Source of the DNA: Rhodocyclales bacterium
GTDB taxonomy: Bacteria > Pseudomonadota > Gammaproteobacteria > Burkholderiales > Rhodocyclaceae
Assembly (NCBI GenBank): GCA_016183655.1
Contig: JACPEH010000009.1
Coordinates: 62,001 to 126,000, forward strand
Direction of reading: 5' to 3'
DNA: 64,000 nucleotides
Shown here: piece by piece, positions 1 through 8,582 of the stretch
How the letters are laid out: each line of letters starts with the position of its first letter
Numbering within the stretch: position 1 is the first letter of the stretch
Made by a program: the position numbers and the translations under genes
The notes under the pieces: generated by a model
What the model was told of the DNA's origin: nothing
Databases searched by the model: none
What the model saw: the letters and a program-made list of their open reading frames with translations, nothing else

Positions 1-2
1 AC

Positions 3-1937
3 GTCAGCCAGAAATGGCTGGAGGTCCTCGGCTATTCGCGCAGCGAGGCGATCGGCCGCAGGTCGATCGAATTCCTGACCGAGGAATCCCGGGCCTACGC
101 GACGGAAAACGTGCTGCCGGAATTCTTCCGCACCGGGCGCTGCGTCGACGTCCCCTATCAGGTGCTGGCGAAGGACGGCCGCGTCCTAGACGTGCTGCTC
201 TCGGCGACCTGCGTGCGCGGCGACGACGGCCAGGTGCTGCGCAGCATCGCCATCATGCAGGACGTCACCGCGCGCAAGCGCGCCGAGCGCAGGCTCGACG
301 CCGCCAAGGCCTATGCCGAGAACCTGCTGTACACCGCCAACGTGCTGGTGGTAGAGCTCGATACGCTGGGTTGCGTCAGCCGCCTGAACCGCGCGGTCGA
401 GCACCTGCTCGGCTACACCACGGCGGAACTGTCCGGGCAGGAATGGTTTCGCCTCGTGTCGCCGCCCGACCACTATCCGCGGGTTCATGAACGGCTGGCC
501 CATCTGGGCTCGACCGGCAGCGACCGCTTCGAAAGCCCGGTCCTGTCGGCGGCTGGTGTCGAGCGCCAGGTGGTGTGGCGCAACAGCCCGGTGATCGACC
601 ACGATCGCGTCGTCGGCCTGCTCTGCGTCGGCGTCGACGTCACCGAGCAGCGCCGCGCCGAGGCCCGCCTCGCGGTCAGCGAGCAGGCCCTGCGCGACGC
701 CCAGAGCATCGCGCAGATCGGCAGCTGGATGCTCGACTACCAGACCGGCGAAGTCCATTGGTCCGAGCAGATGTTCCGCTTCGTCGGGCTCGACCCGGTG
801 CAGACCGAGCCGTCCATGGAGCGCTTCCTGCAGGCGGTCCACCCGGACGACCGGGCCGAGGTCGAAGCCGGCTACCGGCAGGCGCTTGCCAGGCACCGCC
901 CCTACGACCTGCGTCATCGCCTGCTGCTGGACGACGGTTCGGTGCGCTACGTGCATCACTGTTCCCGGCTGGTCCATTCCCGGAACGGGCGGCCGGAGCG
1001 GGTGGTCGGCATCGTCCAGGATGTGACCCTGACGGTGCTGCAGGAACAGGCGCTGCAGCAGAGCGAGGAGCTGTTCCGCACCGTCGCCGACTATACCTGC
1101 GACTGGGAGTACTGGCAGGGCCGGCAGAAGGAGATGCTCTACGTCAGCCCGTCGTGCCTGCGCGTCACCGGCTACTCGCCGATCGAGTTCATCAGCGATC
1201 CCGGGCTGTTCGTGCGCATCGTCCATCCCGACGACCGGGTGCGTTTCGAAGCGCACCTCGACGACTTCGAGTGCGAGCGCGACCTGCAGATCGAGTTCCG
1301 GATCATCACCAAGGACGGCGAGGAACGCTGGATCTCGCACGGTTGCCGGCCGGTGTATACCAAGGACGGCCAGCGCAACGGCCGGCGGGTCAACAACCGC
1401 GACATCACCGAACTCAAGGCGGCGGAGCGGCAGGCGCACCGGCTGGCCTACTACGACGCGCTGACCGAACTGCCCAATCGCCGCCTGCTGATGGACCGGC
1501 TGGGCAAGGCGATCCCGCTCGCCAACCGCCAGCAACGGCCGCTGGCGCTGATGTTCATCGACCTCGACCGCTTCAAGAACGTCAACGACGCCTTCGGCCA
1601 CGATGTCGGCGATTCGCTGCTGATCGAGGTCGGCCGCCGCTTCGCCGGCTGCCTGCGGACGAGTGACACCATCGCCCGCGCCGGTGGCGACGAATTCATC
1701 GTGCTGCTGCCCGAGATCGCCGATGCGGCGCATGCCACGGCCGTCGCCGGGAAGCTGCTGGCGGCGCTGCGGCCGCCGGTCGTCTGCGGCGACGTTTCCT
1801 TCGACGTCTCCGCGTCGATCGGCATCGCCGTGCTCGCCGCCGGCGGCAGCGACGACAGTTCCGGGCTGATGAAGAAGGCCGACATCGCCATGTACGCCGC
1901 GAAGCAGGCCGGGCGCAACCAGTTCCAGGTGTTCTAG
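3..1937 (+). CDS. Multi-PAS diguanylate cyclase, 5' end outside window
   Basis: The gene is open from the window edge (first complete codon at 3), so its N-terminus is missing; 644 residues are visible. The fragment starts inside a PAS domain and continues through about three more PAS/PAC units. It ends in a GGDEF domain with an intact active-site motif (RAGGDEFIVLL) and an upstream RxxD inhibitory site (RTSD, five residues before GGDEF). This predicts a c-di-GMP synthase with product inhibition. No EAL domain follows and no membrane segment is visible in this part. The stop codon TAG (1935-1937) lies inside the CTAG terminus of the palindromic repeat at 1934-2180, so the last residues may have been changed by that insertion. 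The sensed signal is unknown. Confidence 0.9.
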   Translation, partial: VSQKWLEVLGYSRSEAIGRRSIEFLTEESRAYATENVLPEFFRTGRCVDVPYQVLAKDGRVLDVLLSATCVRGDDGQVLRSIAIMQDVTARKRAERRLDAAKAYAENLLYTANVLVVELDTLGCVSRLNRAVEHLLGYTTAELSGQEWFRLVSPPDHYPRVHERLAHLGSTGSDRFESPVLSAAGVERQVVWRNSPVIDHDRVVGLLCVGVDVTEQRRAEARLAVSEQALRDAQSIAQIGSWMLDYQTGEVHWSEQMFRFVGLDPVQTEPSMERFLQAVHPDDRAEVEAGYRQALARHRPYDLRHRLLLDDGSVRYVHHCSRLVHSRNGRPERVVGIVQDVTLTVLQEQALQQSEELFRTVADYTCDWEYWQGRQKEMLYVSPSCLRVTGYSPIEFISDPGLFVRIVHPDDRVRFEAHLDDFECERDLQIEFRIITKDGEERWISHGCRPVYTKDGQRNGRRVNNRDITELKAAERQAHRLAYYDALTELPNRRLLMDRLGKAIPLANRQQRPLALMFIDLDRFKNVNDAFGHDVGDSLLIEVGRRFAGCLRTSDTIARAGGDEFIVLLPEIADAAHATAVAGKLLAALRPPVVCGDVSFDVSASIGIAVLAAGGSDDSSGLMKKADIAMYAAKQAGRNQFQVF

Positions 1938-2180
1938 GGCGTGTTCGCAGTAGATTCATGGGCGCGACGATGTCTGCGTGGGATGTCCCCCAAGGGGATT
2001 TCCTGCGGGCACAGCGCAAGGCGCGGTGGCGCCGCCTGGCTGGTGCCAGGCAAGCCGCCGCAACGCCGCGATGCGCCCACGCAGACATCGTCCCGGAGGG
2101 TTGCTGCGCAAAGGCGGCGTCTGCTTCGTTGCACGGCTTGCCCGCACGCGTTCCACGAATCTACTGTGAACACGCCCTAG
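1934..2180. repeat. Palindromic MITE-like intergenic element (247 bp)
   Basis: Both ends carry the same sequence in inverted orientation: CTAGGGCGTGTTC at 1934-1946 and its complement at 2168-2180. The similarity runs about 28 bp inward with two or three mismatches. A second inner inverted pair (GACGATGTCTGCGTGGG at 1967-1983 and its complement at about 2076-2092) makes the element largely foldable. No transposase is encoded. Overlapping open frames on both strands only reflect the symmetry. The pattern fits a non-autonomous transposable element or an intergenic mosaic repeat. CTAG or TA could be the target duplication. Confidence 0.75.
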
Positions 2181-2246
2181 GGATAGCGACGGCGCGCGCA
2201 TCGCCGCGCGGCGCCGCGGCAGCTACGGCATAATCAGGGAAACCTG

Positions 2247-3335
2247 ATGAAGACTGCCGCCATGGCCCCGACAAGATCCGCCTCGCCCACTCCGCTTCCC
2301 TTTCCTTCCTTCGCCGAGATCAGCCGCAGCTTCGCCCCCGGCTGGTTCGCCGCCGTCATGGGCACCGGCGTCTTCGCGCTGACCACCTATTCGCTGTCCG
2401 GCCGCTGGCCGTGGCTGGCGCCGCTGGCGGTCGGCCTGCACTGGTTCAACGTGCTGCTCTTCTGCCTGCTCGCGGTGCCTTGGCTGACGCGCTGGCTGCG
2501 CTTCCGCGAGGCGGCGCTGGCGACGCTGCGGCATCCGGTGCAGGCCAGCTTCTATCCGACCTTTGCCATCGCCATGCTGGTCATCGCCGCGCAGTGGCTG
2601 GCCATCGACGGCCGCCTCGGCCTGGCGCTCGGTTTCTGGTGGGGCGGCACGGCGCTGGTCTTCCTGTTCAGCTTCGCCGTGCTCTTCCACATGTTCCGCG
2701 GCGAGCACGTCGGCCTCGAACATGTGACGCCGGCCAAGTTCATTCCCGCCGTCGGCCTCGTCGTCATCCCCGTCGCCGGCGGGCCGCTGCTGGAACTGCA
2801 AAGCGGTGCCGCACGCGAGCTGGGCTTGCTGGTGAACGTGCTCGGGCTGGGGGCCGGCACGATGATGTACGTCGGCCTGCTCGGCCTGACGCTGCAGCGC
2901 AAGATACTCGCCAAGCCGGCGGTCGGCCTGCTGACGCCGACGGCGTGGATCCACCTGGCGCCGCTCGGGGTGATCCCGGTCAGCCTGCTCAACGTCCTCG
3001 ACCAGCTGCCCTTCGCCGTGCCGCACGAACCTTTCCTGTTCCTCTCGCTGCTGCTGTGGGGCTTCGGCGTCTGGTGGCTGGTGATGGCCGCGCTGCTGAC
3101 GCTGGCGGCGCGCCGCACTGGACAACTGCCGTTCGCGCTGTCCTGGTGGGGCTTCACCTTCCCGCTCGGCGCCTTCGTCGCCGCCTCGCTGCGCCTGTCG
3201 CCGTTGACCGGCATCGCCGGCGTCGACGCGGTCGGCGTCGCCTGCTGGTTGCTGCTGCTCGGGCTGTGGTCGCTGACGCTGCTGCGCACGTTGCGCGGCG
3301 TCGTCTCCGGCGCGATCTTCCAGCCGCACCCCTAG
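2247..3335 (+). CDS. TDT/SLAC1-family transporter (TehA/malate-channel type)
   Basis: This 362-residue polytopic protein has about ten hydrophobic segments. It belongs to the tellurite-resistance/dicarboxylate transporter (TDT, C4dic_mal_tran) family, which includes TehA, Mae1 and plant SLAC1 anion channels. The N-terminal stretch FAPGWFAAVMGTG is the family's typical first-helix signature. Substrate cannot be read from sequence; small anions, dicarboxylates, sulfite or tellurite-related efflux are all known in the family. The ATG at 2247 has AGGGAAACC upstream. It sits just after the palindromic repeat and 10 bp before dtd, so the two may be cotranscribed. Confidence 0.85.
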   Translation: MKTAAMAPTRSASPTPLPFPSFAEISRSFAPGWFAAVMGTGVFALTTYSLSGRWPWLAPLAVGLHWFNVLLFCLLAVPWLTRWLRFREAALATLRHPVQASFYPTFAIAMLVIAAQWLAIDGRLGLALGFWWGGTALVFLFSFAVLFHMFRGEHVGLEHVTPAKFIPAVGLVVIPVAGGPLLELQSGAARELGLLVNVLGLGAGTMMYVGLLGLTLQRKILAKPAVGLLTPTAWIHLAPLGVIPVSLLNVLDQLPFAVPHEPFLFLSLLLWGFGVWWLVMAALLTLAARRTGQLPFALSWWGFTFPLGAFVAASLRLSPLTGIAGVDAVGVACWLLLLGLWSLTLLRTLRGVVSGAIFQPHP

Positions 3336-3345
3336 GAATTTACCG

Positions 3346-3798
3346 ATGCGCGTGGTCATCCAACGGGTCAGCGAGGCGCAGGTCACCGTCGACGGCGCGC
3401 TCAGCGGCCGCATCGGCCATGGCCTGCTGGTGCTGGCCGGCTTCTCCGCCAACGAAAGCGAGGCCAGCCTCGACTGGATGGCGCGGAAGATCGTCGCGCT
3501 GCGCGTCTTCGCCGACGGCGACGGCGTGATGAACCTCGACGTTCGCCAGGCCGGCGGCCGCATCCTTGCCGTGTCGCAATTCACGCTCTACGCCTCGACC
3601 AAGAAGGGCAATCGCCCGTCGTGGAGCCGCGCCGCCCGCGGCGAAATCTCGCAGCCGCTGTTCGACCGCTTCGTCGGCAAGCTGGCGACGGCGCTCGGCC
3701 AGCCGGTGGCGACCGGCGTTTTCGGCGCCGACATGCAGGTGCAACTGGTCAACGACGGACCGGTCACCGTGTGCATCGACTCGGAGAATCCGGAATGA
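3346..3798 (+). CDS. dtd: D-aminoacyl-tRNA deacylase
   Basis: This 150-residue cytosolic protein has the usual length for DTD. The enzyme hydrolyses the ester bond of D-aminoacyl-tRNAs (and Gly-tRNA-Ala), removing mischarged tRNA. The two catalytic signatures are visible: SQFTLYA near residue 80 and NDGPVTV near residue 138. The start is ATG at 3346. The stop overlaps the start of the following P-type ATPase (ATGA at 3795-3798), which indicates translational coupling. Confidence 0.96.
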   Translation: MRVVIQRVSEAQVTVDGALSGRIGHGLLVLAGFSANESEASLDWMARKIVALRVFADGDGVMNLDVRQAGGRILAVSQFTLYASTKKGNRPSWSRAARGEISQPLFDRFVGKLATALGQPVATGVFGADMQVQLVNDGPVTVCIDSENPE

Positions 3799-6500
3799 GC
3801 CAGGAGGAGCAGGTCGCGCCGGCAGCGCGCGACTGGCATGCGCTCTCCGCCGACGAGGCGGCGGCGCATCTCGACACGCACCCGGCGCACGGCCTGAGCG
3901 AGGCCGCTGCCGCCGAGCGCCTGCTGCGCCACGGCGAGAACCGCCTGCCGGTCCCGCCGGGAAAAAGCGCGCTGCTGCGCTTCGCGGCGCAGCTGGTGCA
4001 GCCGCTGGTGCTGGTGCTGATCGCCGCCGGCGTGGTGACCACCGTGCTCGGTGAGTTCGTCGACGCCGGCGTCATCCTCGGCGTCGTGCTGGTCAACGCG
4101 ATCATCGGCTTCGTCCAGGAAGGCAAGGCGGAAGCCGCGCTGGCGGCGCTGGCGCGGGCGATGGCGGCGGAAGCGGTGGTCGTTCGCGGCGGCAGGAAGC
4201 TGCGCCTCGGCGCGCACGCGCTGGTGCCCGGCGACGTCGTCCTGCTCGCCGCCGGCGACCGCGTGCCGGCCGACCTGCGCCTGGTCGAGGCGCGCAGCCT
4301 GCAGGCGATGGAAGCGCCGCTCACCGGCGAATCGACGGCGGTGCGCAAGGAACCGGCGGCGCTGCCGGCCGACACGCTGCTCGCCGACCGCACGAACATG
4401 GCCTACGCCGGGACGATGGTGGTCAGCGGCCAGGGGGTCGGGCTGGTCGCCGCCACCGGCGGCGCCACCGAGACCGGCCGCATCTCGCGCCTGATCGCCG
4501 AGGCGCCCGATCTGCAGACGCCGCTGACGAAGAAGATGGCGGCCTTCTCCAACTGGCTGCTGCTGGTGATCGGCGGCCTCGCGCTGCTCACCTTCGGCGT
4601 CGGCCTGCTGCGCGGCGAATCCGCCTTCGCCATGTTCATGGCGGCGGTGGCGCTGTCGGTCGGTGCGATTCCCGAGGGGCTGCCGGCGGCGGTGACGATC
4701 ACGCTGGCCATCGGCGTCTCGCGCATGGCCCGGCGGCGCGCGATCATCCGCAAGCTGCCGGCGGTCGAGGCGCTGGGCAGCACGACGGTGATCTGCTCGG
4801 ACAAGACCGGCACGCTGACCGAGAACCAGATGACGGTGCGCGAGCTGTGGGCCGGCGGCGATCGCTACGAGGTCAGCGGCAGCGGCTACGCGCCGGAGGG
4901 GCGGATCGGCGACGACGACTATCCGCCGGCGATCGCCGGCGCGTTGCGCGAGACGCTGGTCGCCGGCGCGCTGTGCAACGATGCCGGCCTGTTCCGGAAG
5001 GACGGGCGCTGGGAGATTGCCGGCGACCCCACCGAAGGCGCGCTGCTGGTGCTGGCGCGCAAGGGCGGGCTCGACGAGGCGACGCTGCAGGCGGTGTTCC
5101 CGCGCCTCGACGTGCTGCCCTTCGAGTCGGCGGTGCAGTACATGGCCACCGCGCACGCCGTGGAGGGCGTGCGCATCGCCTACGTCAAGGGCGCGATCGA
5201 GCGCATCCTGCCGCGCTGCGGCGACATGCTCGATGCCGCCGGCGACCCGGCGCTGCTCGACGTCGCCGCCATCGAGCGCCATGCGCAGGCGATGGCCGGG
5301 CGCGGCTACCGCGTGCTGGCGCTGGCGCGCGTCGCCTGCGGCGACGAAGCCCTGTGCGAGGACGCGCTGGCGGCGCGGCCGTTCACCTTCCTCGGCCTGG
5401 TCGGCATGATCGACCCGCCGCGGCCGCGCGCGATCGGCGCGGTCAAGGCCTGTCACGGCGCCGGCATCACGGTCAAGATGATCACCGGCGACCACGCGCT
5501 GACGGCGCTGGCGATCGCCCGCCAGCTGGGCATCGAAATCGGCGTCGGCGGTGGCGGCGGGGCACTCACCGGCCGCGAGCTGGCGGCGATGGACGACGCG
5601 GCGCTGGCGCGCGCGGCGGTGGCCTGCAACGTCTTCGCCCGCGTCGAGCCGGAGCAGAAGCTGCGGCTGGTGCGTGCGCTGCAGCAACGCGGCGAGGTGG
5701 TGGCGATGACCGGCGACGGGGTGAACGACGCGCCGGCGCTGAAGCAGGCCGACATCGGCGTCGCCATGGGACTCTCCGGCACCGACGTCGCGCGCGAGGC
5801 GGCGGCGATGGTGCTCACCGACGACAACTTCGCCAGCATCGAGGCGGCGGTCGAGGAGGGGCGCGGCGTCTACGACAACCTGGTGAAGTTCATCACGTGG
5901 ACCTTGCCGACCAACTTCGGCGAGGGGCTGGTGATCGTTGCCGCGATCCTCGCCGGCGCCACGCTGCCGATCACGCCGCTGCAGATCCTGTGGATCAACA
6001 TGACCACCGCCGTGCTGCTCGGGCTGATGCTCGCCTTCGAGCCGGTCGAGCGCGGCATCATGCAGCGGCCGCCGCGGCGGCCGGCGGCGGCCATCCTCGA
6101 CCGGCTGCTGATCGCCCGCATCGTGCTGGTCAGCGTGCTGTTGCTGCTCGGCGCCTACGGGCTGTTCCTGCTCGAACTGCATCAGGGCAGCCCGCTCGCC
6201 GAGGCGCGCACCGTCGCGGTCAACGTCTTCGTCGTCGTCGAGACCTTCTACCTGTTCAACTGCCGCTCGCTGACGCGCTCCTTCGTCGCCGTCGGCGTCT
6301 TCTCGAATCCCTGGGTGTGGGTCGGCAGCGGCCTGATGATCGGGCTGCAACTGCTGTTCACCTACCTGCCGTTGATGAACCGCCTGTTCGGCACGGCGCC
6401 GATCGGGCTGGCCGAGTGGCTGGCGATCATCGCCTGCGGCTGGTTGGCCGCGCTGGTGGTCGGCGTCGAGAAGCGGCTGCGGCTGTTCCGGACGCGCTGA
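3795..6500 (+). CDS. P-type cation ATPase, Ca2+/PMR1-like (P2A-type)
   Basis: The 901-residue protein has the full P-type ATPase layout. It begins with an N-terminal cation-ATPase domain (LSADEAAAHLDTHPAHGLSE). The actuator motif APLTGES follows, then the phosphorylation motif DKTGTLT with D336 as acceptor. The hinge motif is TGDGVNDAPALKQADIGVAMG and the C-terminal helices are of the cation_ATPase_C type. The PEGLP motif in helix M4 is typical of P2 ATPases that move Ca2+, Mn2+ or Na+/K+, and differs from the CPx motif of heavy-metal pumps. Ca2+/Mn2+ export is the best guess. The start overlaps the dtd stop by 4 bp. Confidence 0.93.
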   Translation: MSQEEQVAPAARDWHALSADEAAAHLDTHPAHGLSEAAAAERLLRHGENRLPVPPGKSALLRFAAQLVQPLVLVLIAAGVVTTVLGEFVDAGVILGVVLVNAIIGFVQEGKAEAALAALARAMAAEAVVVRGGRKLRLGAHALVPGDVVLLAAGDRVPADLRLVEARSLQAMEAPLTGESTAVRKEPAALPADTLLADRTNMAYAGTMVVSGQGVGLVAATGGATETGRISRLIAEAPDLQTPLTKKMAAFSNWLLLVIGGLALLTFGVGLLRGESAFAMFMAAVALSVGAIPEGLPAAVTITLAIGVSRMARRRAIIRKLPAVEALGSTTVICSDKTGTLTENQMTVRELWAGGDRYEVSGSGYAPEGRIGDDDYPPAIAGALRETLVAGALCNDAGLFRKDGRWEIAGDPTEGALLVLARKGGLDEATLQAVFPRLDVLPFESAVQYMATAHAVEGVRIAYVKGAIERILPRCGDMLDAAGDPALLDVAAIERHAQAMAGRGYRVLALARVACGDEALCEDALAARPFTFLGLVGMIDPPRPRAIGAVKACHGAGITVKMITGDHALTALAIARQLGIEIGVGGGGGALTGRELAAMDDAALARAAVACNVFARVEPEQKLRLVRALQQRGEVVAMTGDGVNDAPALKQADIGVAMGLSGTDVAREAAAMVLTDDNFASIEAAVEEGRGVYDNLVKFITWTLPTNFGEGLVIVAAILAGATLPITPLQILWINMTTAVLLGLMLAFEPVERGIMQRPPRRPAAAILDRLLIARIVLVSVLLLLGAYGLFLLELHQGSPLAEARTVAVNVFVVVETFYLFNCRSLTRSFVAVGVFSNPWVWVGSGLMIGLQLLFTYLPLMNRLFGTAPIGLAEWLAIIACGWLAALVVGVEKRLRLFRTR

Positions 6501-6596
6501 TCGGTCGCGTGCGTGCGCGCGGCCGCCGGCACGCCGGAAGGCAGCGACGCGGCGATGTTAAGATTCGCCCGATACCATCCTGCCGAGGGCTTTCCC

Positions 6597-7010
6597 ATGC
6601 GTTCGCTGTTCGCCGTTTCCCTGTTCCTGCCGGCCCTCGCGCTGGCTGCCGCGTCGCCGCTGGAGTCGGTGACCGCTACCGGGGAGAGCATCCCGCAGCG
6701 CATGGTGTCGCTGTCGGTGAAGGAGGACGTTGCCGCGTCCGATGCGCGCGTGCTGCGCGCCCGCGAGCAGATGGCGCGGGCGATCAGGAATACCGGCGAA
6801 ACCGAACAGGCGGTCGCCGCCGCCTGCACCCGTGCGGCCCGTTTCATCTTCGATTCGACCAAGTCGCCGGCGACCTCGATCGAGGTGCTCGATGCGCTGG
6901 CCGAGAAAGGCGCCGGCCGCGCGATGAGCGACAGCATCGGCCGCTACGTCGAAGCGCGCCGGAACTCGCCGGGGAAAACGCATGCCGAAGCGATCGCGGC
7001 GATGAAGTAA
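6597..7010 (+). CDS. Hypothetical exported protein, 137 aa
   Basis: I do not recognise this family. The protein starts with a clear signal peptide (MRSLFAVSLFLPALALAAA). A soluble alpha-helical region with a single pair of features follows (one Cys in AAACTRAARFIF; a C-terminal KTHAEAIAAMK). The ATG at 6597 is chosen because it places the signal peptide at the N-terminus; the frame is open further upstream. It is probably periplasmic. It follows the P-type ATPase by about 100 bp, with no functional link visible. Confidence 0.65.
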   Translation: MRSLFAVSLFLPALALAAASPLESVTATGESIPQRMVSLSVKEDVAASDARVLRAREQMARAIRNTGETEQAVAAACTRAARFIFDSTKSPATSIEVLDALAEKGAGRAMSDSIGRYVEARRNSPGKTHAEAIAAMK

Positions 7011-7086
7011 GCTGCCCGCAGCGGAATCAGTAGCCGGCAAGAACAACAAGCGGCCGCCGCCGGCGGCCATGATCCGAGGACTCCCC

Positions 7087-7236
7087 ATGCATCCGATGCG
7101 CGCCGTCCGCCGCCCGGAAATCCCGCTGCTCGCCTGCGTCGCCGGGGCCCCGATCGTTGCCGTCATGGCCATCCTGACCACGCTGCTGACGTCCCCTATC
7201 CTTACCGTGCCGCTGCGCAGACAGGAAAACAACTGA
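7087..7236 (+). CDS. Possible small membrane protein, 49 aa
   Basis: A short frame starts with ATG at 7087 behind a Shine-Dalgarno-like GAGGAC and ends with TGA one base before the start of the MFS transporter. It would encode MHPMRAVRRPEIPLLACVAG followed by one hydrophobic segment (VAVMAILTTLLTSPILTV) and a charged tail (RRQENN). Spacing, ribosome site and a single predicted membrane span are consistent with a real small protein, possibly coupled to the transporter. The length alone is not significant at this GC content. Confidence 0.35.
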   Translation: MHPMRAVRRPEIPLLACVAGAPIVAVMAILTTLLTSPILTVPLRRQENN

Positions 7237-7237
7237 C

Positions 7238-8512
7238 ATGACCGATTCCCTTCGCCGCAGTGTCCCGATGCTGGCCGTCGTCGCCGGCGCCTACGTGCTC
7301 TCCTTCTTCCACCGCTTCGCGCCGGCCGGCATCGCGCAGGACCTGGCGGTGGCCTTCCAGACCAGCGCCGCCTCGCTCGGCGTGCTGGCGGCGACCTACT
7401 TCTACGTCTACACGGTGATGCAGGTGCCGACCGGCATCCTCGTCGACACGCTCGGGCCGCGCCGCATCCTCCTTCTCGGCGCCGTCGTCGCCTGCGCCGG
7501 CAGCATCCTGTTCGGGCTGGCGCCGTCGATGGAGATCGCGCTCGTCGGGCGCACGCTGGTCGGGCTGGGCGTCTCGGTGACCTTCATCGCCATGCTGAAG
7601 ATCATCGCCGTCTGGTTCGACGAGAAGCATTTCGCGACGCTGACCGGGCTGTGCATGCTGGTCGGCAACCTAGGTTCGGTGCTGGCCGGCGTGCCGCTGT
7701 CGCTGACCGCGCAGGCGGTCGGCTGGCGCAGCGTGTTCGTCGTCGCCGGCGTCGTTTCGCTGGCGCTCGGCGTCGCCTGCTGGCTGTGGGTGCGCGACCG
7801 CAAGGACAGGGCGAGCGACGCGCACCGGCCGAAATTCGACCGCACGGTGATCCTCGGCGGCCTCGCGCAGGTGCTGAAGAACCGCGCCACCTGGCCGGCG
7901 GCGCTGGCCAACACCGGCATCGCCGGCGCCTTCTTCGCCTTCGCCGGGCTGTGGGCGACGCCCTACCTGGTGCAGGTGCACGGGCTGTCGCGCGACGTCG
8001 CCGCCAGCCACCTGTCGCTGTGGTTCGGCGGTTTCGCCGTCGGCTGCTTCTTCCTCGGCACGCTCTCCGACCGCCTCGGCCGCCGGAAGCCGGTGCTGGT
8101 GGCAACCACCAACCTCTTCGCCCTGCTCTGGCTGGTCTGGCTGTCCGGGGCGGCGATGCCGCTCTGGCTCTCCTACGCGCTGTTCGGCGTGATGGGCCTG
8201 TGCACCGCCGGCTTCAGCCTGACCTGGGCCTGCGCCAAGGAGGTCAATCCGCCGCTGCTGTCCGGGATGTCCACCTCGGTCGCCAACATGGGCGGCTTCG
8301 CCGCCGGCGCGCTGCTGCAGCCGCTCTTCGGCTGGGTGATGGACCTCGGCTGGCAGGGCGGCATGCTCGGCGGCGCCCGCTTCTACGGCATCGAGGCCTG
8401 GCGCGGCGGCATCGCGGTGATCGCCGCCAGTGCCTGCCTCGGCGCCGCGTCGGCGTGGTGGGTCAAGGAAACGCGTTGTCGCAACATCTGGCGCGAAGGC
8501 GGCGGGGCCTGA
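7238..8512 (+). CDS. MFS transporter
   Basis: The 424-residue protein has 12 predicted membrane spans and the major facilitator motifs, such as DTLGPRRILLLG between helices 2 and 3 and SDRLGRRKPVL between helices 8 and 9. The N-terminal sequence (LSFFHRFAPAGIAQDL) resembles the group often annotated as nitrate/nitrite or hexuronate-like permeases, but substrate specificity cannot be assigned. The ATG at 7238 is two bases after the small frame at 7087-7236. Confidence 0.87.
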   Translation: MTDSLRRSVPMLAVVAGAYVLSFFHRFAPAGIAQDLAVAFQTSAASLGVLAATYFYVYTVMQVPTGILVDTLGPRRILLLGAVVACAGSILFGLAPSMEIALVGRTLVGLGVSVTFIAMLKIIAVWFDEKHFATLTGLCMLVGNLGSVLAGVPLSLTAQAVGWRSVFVVAGVVSLALGVACWLWVRDRKDRASDAHRPKFDRTVILGGLAQVLKNRATWPAALANTGIAGAFFAFAGLWATPYLVQVHGLSRDVAASHLSLWFGGFAVGCFFLGTLSDRLGRRKPVLVATTNLFALLWLVWLSGAAMPLWLSYALFGVMGLCTAGFSLTWACAKEVNPPLLSGMSTSVANMGGFAAGALLQPLFGWVMDLGWQGGMLGGARFYGIEAWRGGIAVIAASACLGAASAWWVKETRCRNIWREGGGA

Positions 8513-8582
8513 GCGCTGGCAGGGGATCAAGCATCCGGGGTAACCTTCGGGATCATGGGCGTGAGCGCGACGGAGAGCTGAG

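Noticed and set aside
1934-2233. Several short overlapping frames on both strands in the palindromic repeat
   Set aside because: Similar proteins appear on both strands because the element is symmetrical; no ribosome site or conserved family.
3588-6350. A 920-codon minus-strand frame opposite the P-type ATPase
   Set aside because: Shadow of the ATPase coding strand; composition is biased and no motif is present.
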